Below, one piece after another: positions 59,501 through 64,000 of a DNA stretch of 64,000 nucleotides. The notes under the pieces were generated by a model that was not told the origin of the DNA, made no database searches, and saw only the letters and a list, made by a program, of their open reading frames with translations. The DNA is from Sphingosinicella ginsenosidimutans (GTDB lineage: Bacteria; Pseudomonadota; Alphaproteobacteria; Sphingomonadales; Sphingomonadaceae), in NCBI RefSeq assembly GCF_007995055.1, contig NZ_VOQQ01000001.1, forward strand, positions 744,001 through 808,000, read 5' to 3'. Position numbers and translations under genes: made by a program. Every line of letters starts with the position of its first letter. Position 1 is the stretch's first letter.

Positions 59501-59832
59501 ACATCCAGCGTCTCGAAAGCCGGATCGGCGCGAGCGTCGGTGGCGAAATGCGGATCGGCCGCAGCGGCTGGCGGTTCCAGCCGCAGCTGCGGGCCGATTT
59601 CGTCAGTGCGCTGTCGGGCGCCAATAACGGCCTCAGCGTCCGCTTCGCGGCGGCGCCGGATGCGGCCTTCATGCTCCCGATCGCCGGCGGCGACCGGGCG
59701 TGGGGCGAAGTCCGCGGTGGCCTGCATATCGGCAACGGCCGGATGAACTTCGGCGCCGGTGTCGAAAGCAGCCTCGGCCGGTCCGATTATCGGGACGACC
59801 GTGCGGTGGCCGACTTCACCGTCAACTTCTAA
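56518..59832 (+). CDS. Trypsin-like serine protease autotransporter
   Basis: 1104 residues. Signal peptide MNHKSLFMSAAAVIALAAPS ends near AAA. An S1-type protease follows with the catalytic triad His123 (FAAHC), Asp203 (QADVALGTLD) and Ser328 (GDSGGPL). A passenger domain of repeats (GTLTVEGNVILASGSRLQID, region residues ~430-700) resembles the beta-helix of autotransporters, and the last ~270 residues form a beta-barrel (QVAAYGSYRLGHGAYVAGVA, FQPQLRADFVSA) ending in VADFTVNF with the terminal Phe recognised by BamA. It should be secreted through its own barrel (type V) and act outside the cell. Terminator follows. Two candidate regulatory sites are upstream. Confidence 0.94.
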   Translation: MNHKSLFMSAAAVIALAAPSVAAAESLDDFSISPNTSSQALATRSLVSAQSAVISTPNGPEQMVNDPQIVVRSDHNANQPPPTGPLSTGINGIGQIVTDQGGGFVGLCTGTLINPRTVIFAAHCVNEEAASAYGAASGGTAIMVDFNDNTLATLRQWLGLDGGTLYASNPNAHYFNINQVWYDPRSLADNSCTAPGSCFLQADVALGTLDTPATGIPTWALLFSPLSGPTHGVITGYGNSGTSASRSLANDWRRRAAENIISLLGSLDDVDNWLFSGGPFTDNPQNLYQLDFNDPAGTGGFNGTRNFDFGIFNDSALPNEGITAPGDSGGPLIADQAYNRSVVVGVLSGGSRYFSAQLNNNYGATSFYQPLYLFWDVIVANNPYAYTAAKAGDGAWEDPNHWVQLMDPNYFVDIGGSLVNALPTTPANGTAGGGPKFGSVCFLGDCIDLTQFGTSLGANQTIVIPGGPGSTNFVPNNVDPDPAHGVRAHYYDVTLSKVGTTTLSSAVTVDRFSIQGTVLTLLNVRPNGTLTSLVDYTQLGGQTNVDGRINVGGDYLLAAGLLTGLGTIRTPFLTSAAGRIAPAQVGPIGTLTVEGNVILASGSRLQIDLTRTGSDVLRVVAGAGSPGQASLGGIVQFQTGLGTAPRAGQSYTFLTAAGGVDLTFDSVQSNLGTLQPTVTYGPNSVTVSLAAGSLAATAAAGGGGGGIADTIANLLDQIRNGSYDALYGLYGAIDVMNPQMLAATLRGLAPDLAADGVVMQDRQSRMMMNNITDRLGMLGTIADGTMSFSADSGLFSVMAGNSAPSTLGVASVVPASTAMHALPRGVTGFAASGFTNSASTIGSSQAGVYGGQRNWYASMGLETQVADHVTFGTAFGYSHGITQPGAALSQNQSTISQVAAYGSYRLGHGAYVAGVASAEISRFDVNRAFSAGNFAQYFGGATSASRYTAMAETGMNLPFHGLTVTPRASLTYSNYHLSGFQEQGGEDALKFDSLNIQRLESRIGASVGGEMRIGRSGWRFQPQLRADFVSALSGANNGLSVRFAAAPDAAFMLPIAGGDRAWGEVRGGLHIGNGRMNFGAGVESSLGRSDYRDDRAVADFTVNF

Positions 59833-59849
59833 CCCACGGGGGGGAAGGG

Positions 59850-59883
59850 ACCCGCGGGCGGCGATGTCGCCCGCGGGTTTTTT
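59850..59883 (+). terminator. Rho-independent terminator
   Basis: ACCCGCGGGCG (59850-59860) pairs with CGCCCGCGGGT (59868-59878), followed by TTTTT to 59883. It ends the autotransporter gene. Confidence 0.9.
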
Positions 59884-59904
59884 CTTGCCCGCCGCCCGCC
59901 GCGA

Positions 59905-60651
59905 TCAGCGCAGGCAGCGCTCCATCCACTTGGTGCCGAACGCGACCAGGTCGGCCGCATCGATCAGTTCGGCCCGCGCCGCGCCAACCGGGCCCTCGCG
60001 ATGCCGTCCGAGCGCGAGATAGGCCTTCAGGATTCGCGCGAAATAATCCTCGCCCGGCAGCCGCACGATCCCCTCGGCATCGTCGAGGCATTCGATCCAG
60101 ACATGTTCCGGCCCCTCCGGCCCGGCGATGAGATAATCCCACCGCGTCCGCCGCTTGGCCGGAATCTCGGCCAGATATTCGGCATAATGGAGGGCCGTCG
60201 CGGTATCGGGCGACGCGCCGAGCCGAAGCAGCCGGCCGCCGGATTCGCACAGCTTCTGAAGCGGCGATCCCGGCCCGTAATAATCGTGCCAGGGCTGGTC
60301 GGCCATGAGCCACCGGGCTCGCGCGCCGCGGGCCCCGAACCGGCCGCTCGGATTATCGCTTTCGACCGTGCCCGCGCGCCGCCGGAACGCTTCGCCAAGC
60401 CAGCCGACATCGGGCTGCGCCGGCGCCTTGCGCCAGTCGAAGGCCGCGCTGCCGGCAAGCAGCGCCCCGCGCTCCGCCTCCGGGCGAAGGTTCACCCAGT
60501 CCATCGGATAGAAGGCGCCGAGCGTCGCCATCAGCGTGCCGCCCGGCCCGACCGCGGCGTCGAGCACGTCCAGAAGCAGTTCGGCCCCGCCCGCCCCATG
60601 ACAGGAGCGGGCGAGGCCGAGCCGACGCAGCGACGCATGGATCATCAGCAT
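59905..60651 (-). CDS. AAC(3)-family N-acetyltransferase
   Basis: 248 residues from ATG 60651. Family motifs: MLMIHASLRRLG at the N-terminus, LLDAAVGPGGTLMATLGAFY-like, NPSGRFGARGARARWLMADQ and GSPLQKLCESGGRLLRLG. AAC(3) enzymes acetylate the 3-amino group of aminoglycosides, but chromosomal copies often have other natural substrates. The reading frame upstream of the ATG continues the family sequence (LTRGTLLEQLGALGVCSGD) without any ATG, GTG or TTG, so the true start is unclear and the annotated product may lack its first ~25 residues, or initiation may be at a non-standard codon. The gene is 85 bp after the SWIB gene on the same strand. Confidence 0.8.
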   Translation of the reverse strand: MLMIHASLRRLGLARSCHGAGGAELLLDVLDAAVGPGGTLMATLGAFYPMDWVNLRPEAERGALLAGSAAFDWRKAPAQPDVGWLGEAFRRRAGTVESDNPSGRFGARGARARWLMADQPWHDYYGPGSPLQKLCESGGRLLRLGASPDTATALHYAEYLAEIPAKRRTRWDYLIAGPEGPEHVWIECLDDAEGIVRLPGEDYFARILKAYLALGRHREGPVGAARAELIDAADLVAFGTKWMERCLR

Positions 60652-60736
60652 GTCGCCGGAGCAGACCCCCAGCGCGCCAAGCTGCTCCAGCAGCGTCCCG
60701 CGGGTGAGGCCGGAGGTCGCCTCCGGCCGGATGGGT

Positions 60737-60991
60737 CTAGCTGAGATGCTTCGACAGATGCTTGTTCATCTCGAACATGGTGACGCGATCCTTGCCGAAG
60801 ATCTTCTTCAGCTTGTCGTCGGCGACGATCTCGCGCTTGTTCTGCGGATTTTGCAGATTGTTCTTCTTGATATGGTCCCAGACCTTGCTGACCACCTGGC
60901 TGCGCGGCAGCGCCGCCGAACCGGTGATCTCGGCGAGTTCTTTCGAGGGCGTGACCGGCCGCTGCAATCCGCTCTGCCTGCCTTGTGCCAT
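60737..60991 (-). CDS. SWIB/MDM2 domain protein
   Basis: 84 residues. A single SWIB domain: LQRPVTPSKELAEITGSAAL, RSQVVSKVWDHIKKNNLQNP, KREIVADDKLKKIFGKDRVT and MFEMNKHLSKHL. SWIB domains are known in eukaryotic chromatin remodelling and occur in small bacterial proteins, with chlamydial and alphaproteobacterial examples, of unclear function, possibly nucleoid-linked. ATG 60991 has GGAGGAAAGT directly upstream, which fixes the start. The first gene upstream of the AAC(3) gene on the same strand. Confidence 0.92.
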   Translation of the reverse strand: MAQGRQSGLQRPVTPSKELAEITGSAALPRSQVVSKVWDHIKKNNLQNPQNKREIVADDKLKKIFGKDRVTMFEMNKHLSKHLS

Positions 60992-61116
60992 ACTTTCCTC
61001 CCTTTGAAGCACTGCCGAGTGGATAGAGCGCAATTCCCCCGCCTTGGCAATGGCCGAGCCCGGCAAATCCGGTTTCCCAAAGCCGATCCAGGCGCTTTTC
61101 TGTGGATAGAGCGCTC

Positions 61117-61944
61117 TTAGAGCGAGCCGAACGGCACCACCTTGTTCGCCGCATCGTGGCCGATGTCGGCGCGGCCGAGCCATTCGATGCCGGCCCGGGC
61201 GCACCAGAAGCGCGCGATCTCCTCCTCGCTCTCACCGAAGTCCGGATCGTTCGGCGGCACGTCGCTGACCCGGCCGAGGCGCAGGCCGGCAACGGCGCGG
61301 ATGCCTCGCTGCGCGGTCAGGTGGCCAAGCGCGCGATCGGTGCGATAGGCATATTCGGAGACGTCCTCGAGCAAGAGGACATGGCCGGCGAGGTCGGGCT
61401 CGAGCGGGGTTCCGACGATCGCGCCAAGAACGGCGATATTGAAGGCCGCGTGACGCTCGCCCGGCTCAAGCCCGCCTTCGAGGGAGGCGGGATCGCGCCG
61501 CGTCAGCCAGGCAAGGGCGCGCTCCACCGCCGCCTCGCCGCCGTCGCGAAGCGCATCCTGCGGCATTGGCCCGTGGGCGACATCGGGAAAGCCGGCGCGA
61601 TAAAGGCCGGCGAGCAGGAAGCCGGCGTCGCTATAGCCGAGATAGGCCTTGTCCCGCGCCGCCGGGCCGAGCGCGGCGATCGCCGCCTCGGCGATCCGCC
61701 CCGCGCCATAGCCGCCCCGCGCGAACCAGACCGCGTCGAAGCCCGGATCGTTCGCGACCGTGACCAGCGCGTGGGCGCGCGCCTCGTCGGTCCCCGCGAA
61801 ATGATTGTGGCGGAAGAAGCATTGCGGATGGAAGACGATCTCAACGCCCGCAAAGCGCTCGGCCGCGATCGCCTCGACGCGTGCGGCGGCCTCCTCGCTG
61901 AAGCGGGAGCTCGGCGCGACCACCGCGATCTTCATAGGCTTCAC
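61117..61944 (-). CDS. LD-carboxypeptidase (S66 family)
   Basis: 275 residues. MKPMKIAVVAPSSRFSEEAA start, FARGGYGAGRI, the nucleophile Ser in LGYSDAGFLL, GPMPQ, and the C-terminal catalytic His in ADIGHDAANKVVPFG with FNIAVLGAIVGTP between. It cleaves the terminal D-Ala from L,D-linked muropeptides in the cytoplasm, producing tripeptide for recycling. It is divergent, with a 44-bp gap, from a Mur ligase, a sensible pair: LdcA trims the peptide and the ligase reattaches it to UDP-MurNAc. The S66 family match is strong. Confidence 0.93.
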   Translation of the reverse strand: MKPMKIAVVAPSSRFSEEAAARVEAIAAERFAGVEIVFHPQCFFRHNHFAGTDEARAHALVTVANDPGFDAVWFARGGYGAGRIAEAAIAALGPAARDKAYLGYSDAGFLLAGLYRAGFPDVAHGPMPQDALRDGGEAAVERALAWLTRRDPASLEGGLEPGERHAAFNIAVLGAIVGTPLEPDLAGHVLLLEDVSEYAYRTDRALGHLTAQRGIRAVAGLRLGRVSDVPPNDPDFGESEEEIARFWCARAGIEWLGRADIGHDAANKVVPFGSL

Positions 61945-61988
61945 CTCGCCGGCGTTGAAATGCCCCGCGCTTCCAATAAAGCGGCGCG

Positions 61989-63371
61989 ATGGACGCAGCC
62001 AAATCCTATTTCTTCGTCGGCATCGGCGGCAGCGGGATGCTGCCGCTCGCGCTGATCGTGCAGGGGCGCGGCGCTGCCGTCGCCGGATCGGACCGGACGC
62101 TCGACCAGGGCCGGCTCGCGCCGAAGTTCGAGTTCCTGCGACAACGCGGAATCGATCTCTTCCCCCAAGACGGCAGCGGCCTCACCGGCGCCGACCAGAT
62201 CGTCGTCGCCTCCGCCGCGGTCGAGGAGACCGTGCCCGACATCGTCCGGGCGAAGGCGATCGGCGCGCAGCGCCTGTCGCGTCCCCAATTGCTCGCGGAC
62301 CTGTTCAACGGCGCGGCGCTTCCAATCGCGGTCGGCGGCACCAGCGGCAAATCGACCGTCACCGGGATGATCGGCTGGATCCTCCACAGCTGTGGGCGCG
62401 ATCCCACCGTGATGAACGGCGCGGTGATGAAGAATTTCGTTTCCGCGCAGGCTCCGTTCGCAAGCGCGCTGGTCGGCAACGGCGATGCCTTCGTCAGCGA
62501 AGTGGACGAAAGCGACGGATCGATCGCGCTCTATCGCCCGAAGATCGCGGTCCTCAACAACATCACGCTCGATCACAAGAGCCTGGACGAGCTTCGCCGC
62601 CTGTTCGGCGACTTCGCGATGAAGGCGGAAACGGTCGTGCTCAATCTCGACGATGACGAGACCCGGCTGCTCGCGGCGGCGTTGCCGGCGCAGAAGCTCG
62701 CCACCTATTCGTTCGAGGACGAGAGCGCGGGCCTGGTCGGATCGGACGTCGCCGAGGAGCCCTGGGCCATTTCGTTCAAGGCCAATGGAGTCCCCGTCCG
62801 CCTTCGGATACCCGGCCGCCACAATGCCGAAAATGCGCTCGCCGCGCTCGCCGCCGCCCGCGCCGCCGGTATCACTCTGGAGGAGGCCGCGGCGGCGCTG
62901 GCCGGCTTCACCGGTCTCAGGCGCCGCTTCGAGAAGGTCGGCGAGGCGGATGGCGTCACCGTGATCGACGATTTCGGGCACAATCCAGACAAGATCGCCG
63001 CCACGTTGCGGACGCTCCACGCCTTTCCCGGGCGGCTGCTCGTCCTCTTCCAGCCGCACGGCTACGGGCCGCTGAAGACGATGAAGGACGAGCTGATCGC
63101 GACCTTCGCGGCCGGACTCGCGCCGGGCGACCTGCTCGTCCTCACCGCTCCGGTCTATTATGGGGGCACGACCGATCGAAGCGTGGGGAGCGCCGACATC
63201 GTCGCCGGCGTCAGCGAACGCGGCCGCGATGCCGAGCATATTCCCGATCGCGCTGAGGCCGCACGCCGCCTGACCGCCCTCGCCCGCCCCGGCGACCGCA
63301 TCGTCGTCATGGGCGCGCGCGACGATACGCTGACCCAGCTCGCGGAGGAGATGGTGGCCGCGCTCGGCTAG
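61989..63371 (+). CDS. Mur ligase (MurC/Mpl-type)
   Basis: 460 residues. The N-terminal UDP-binding region [19 protein letters not shown]-binding [27 protein letters not shown] and NNITLDHK of the central domain, and the C-terminal [14 protein letters not shown] and PHGYGPLK. The order and length fit MurC or the recycling ligase Mpl, which joins UDP-MurNAc to a recycled tripeptide. Lying next to an LD-carboxypeptidase supports Mpl, but MurC proper cannot be excluded because another murC would have to be located outside the window. No mur/fts cluster is here. Cytoplasmic enzyme. Confidence 0.85.
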   Translation: MDAAKSYFFVGIGGSGMLPLALIVQGRGAAVAGSDRTLDQGRLAPKFEFLRQRGIDLFPQDGSGLTGADQIVVASAAVEETVPDIVRAKAIGAQRLSRPQLLADLFNGAALPIAVGGTSGKSTVTGMIGWILHSCGRDPTVMNGAVMKNFVSAQAPFASALVGNGDAFVSEVDESDGSIALYRPKIAVLNNITLDHKSLDELRRLFGDFAMKAETVVLNLDDDETRLLAAALPAQKLATYSFEDESAGLVGSDVAEEPWAISFKANGVPVRLRIPGRHNAENALAALAAARAAGITLEEAAAALAGFTGLRRRFEKVGEADGVTVIDDFGHNPDKIAATLRTLHAFPGRLLVLFQPHGYGPLKTMKDELIATFAAGLAPGDLLVLTAPVYYGGTTDRSVGSADIVAGVSERGRDAEHIPDRAEAARRLTALARPGDRIVVMGARDDTLTQLAEEMVAALG

Positions 63372-63401
63372 AGCGCGGCGCCACCTGGCCTGGCGGCCAG
63401 A

Positions 63402-63950
63402 TCAGCCGGCGACCGTCATATCCACCTTCTCCACCCATTCGGGGAAGAAGGCCGGCTCGCGGTTCGACCAGCCGGGGGCGGTCGCCGCGGCCTCGCTGAT
63501 CGATTGCAGCAGGATGCGGCGGCGATCGGGATGGAGGTGCGGAAGCGCCGCCGCGGCGCAGAAGGCGCCCGGAAGCCACGGGCGCACGCTGGCGCCGATC
63601 AGCCGTTCATAGAGGAACCGATAGGAGGCGAAGCAGGGAAGCCGATCCTGGCCCAGATCGAACGCCGTCATCGTGATGAGCGGCGTCATCAGCGGCTCCA
63701 TCGCGTCGAGACCGCTGTCGTCGGGGATGAAGGCGCGGATCTGGTCGAGCCGGCCATAGACGCGCTGCTGGGCACGGATCCCCGCCGCCTCGCCCGGATC
63801 GCGCGACCAGCGCTTCACCGGATCGCGCCGGCCGAGCCCGATATCGAGCGCCCGACGGATGTAGCGCTGCGTGCCTTTGGAAAAGCCCGCAAATTCCTTC
63901 ATCTCGGCCAGAGCCGCCGCTCCGCTGGCGGGCCGAGTCCTCGTACTCAT
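63402..63950 (-). CDS. Hypothetical protein
   Basis: 182 residues from ATG 63948-63950, with AAGGAG nine bases upstream. No signal peptide or membrane helix. It begins MSTRTRPASGAAALAEMKEF, has a basic region (GTQRYIRRALDIGLGRRDPV) and a C-terminal part with the phrases PLITMTAFDLGQDRLPCFAS and NREPAFFPEWVEKVDMTVAG. A hydrophobic helical centre suggests a globular soluble protein. I do not recognise the family. Convergent with the Mur ligase gene, 30 bp apart; the upstream end is at the window edge. Confidence 0.7.
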   Translation of the reverse strand: MSTRTRPASGAAALAEMKEFAGFSKGTQRYIRRALDIGLGRRDPVKRWSRDPGEAAGIRAQQRVYGRLDQIRAFIPDDSGLDAMEPLMTPLITMTAFDLGQDRLPCFASYRFLYERLIGASVRPWLPGAFCAAAALPHLHPDRRRILLQSISEAAATAPGWSNREPAFFPEWVEKVDMTVAG

Positions 63951-64000
63951 GGTCCCACACTCCTTTTGCCCAAGCGTGGGATTACGCCCCAACGGCTGAA

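Noticed and set aside
56593..59727. 1044-codon open frame on the minus strand
   Set aside because: Antisense to the autotransporter whose catalytic triad and barrel are clear; shadow frame.

Overview
The window is a GC-rich chromosomal segment from an alphaproteobacterium, most likely order Sphingomonadales. The basis is gene content and protein style: a TCA block mdh-sucD-sucA-odhB-lpdA, a yajC-secD-secF-Mth938 operon, an HslV with the WHGTTI start typical of alphaproteobacteria, CtrA-like sites, and many DUF families common in sphingomonads. No insertion sequence, CRISPR array, rRNA or prophage block was seen, so this reads as core chromosome with a few accessory patches.

Layout. 0-1.2 kb: the tail of a probable sdhB, then zapE. 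1.2-6.6 kb: a compact six-gene group (two nucleotidyltransferases, HIT protein, CDP-alcohol phosphatidyltransferase, GMC oxidoreductase, PAP2 phosphatase) that looks like a pathway for an undefined phospholipid or phosphodiester head group. 6.8-9.5 kb: PepSY protein and a PhoPQ-like two-component system. 9.5-14.6 kb: polyprenyl diphosphate synthase, a small membrane protein, MATE exporter and HrpB helicase, mostly overlapping. 14.9-25.5 kb: envelope and signalling genes (small secreted proteins, GGDEF/EAL protein, SleB hydrolase, cytochrome b561, EVE protein, TypA, DUF885 peptidase, a 40-residue DUF2474-like membrane protein, PAP2). 25.8-34.9 kb: TCA genes, a GH16 glucanase, then sdhC-sdhD on the other strand. 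35-37 kb: TPR protein and an AT-rich island with a small secreted cysteine-rich peptide. 37-42.5 kb: soluble chemoreceptor, SDR, PrmA, GH108 lysozyme, DUF2339 protein and tRNA-Pro(GGG). 42.7-52 kb: Sec translocase accessory genes, glycosyltransferase, bamD, recN, ligA. 52-56 kb: hslV and hslU separated by an FAD oxidase. 56-64 kb: secreted Pro/Thr-rich protein, serine-protease autotransporter, AAC(3)-type acetyltransferase, SWIB protein, LD-carboxypeptidase and Mur ligase (probable peptidoglycan recycling pair), and one unknown gene.

Most notable observations. (1) The gene between hslV and hslU encodes a D-amino-acid-oxidase-type protein whose sequence motifs are circularly permuted: the normally C-terminal substrate/FAD signature comes first, behind a Tat-lipoprotein signal, and the Rossmann motif follows. 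(2) A 54-codon gene for a secreted four-cysteine peptide lies in a low-GC island. (3) The CDP-alcohol/nucleotidyltransferase group at the left end is a candidate uncharacterised lipid pathway. (4) The succinate dehydrogenase genes appear split, with sdhB-zapE at the left edge and sdhCD 34 kb away in the opposite orientation.

All functions are assigned by reading motifs by eye; no database search was run. Start codons were chosen from ribosome-binding sites, overlaps and family N-termini, and some remain uncertain as stated.
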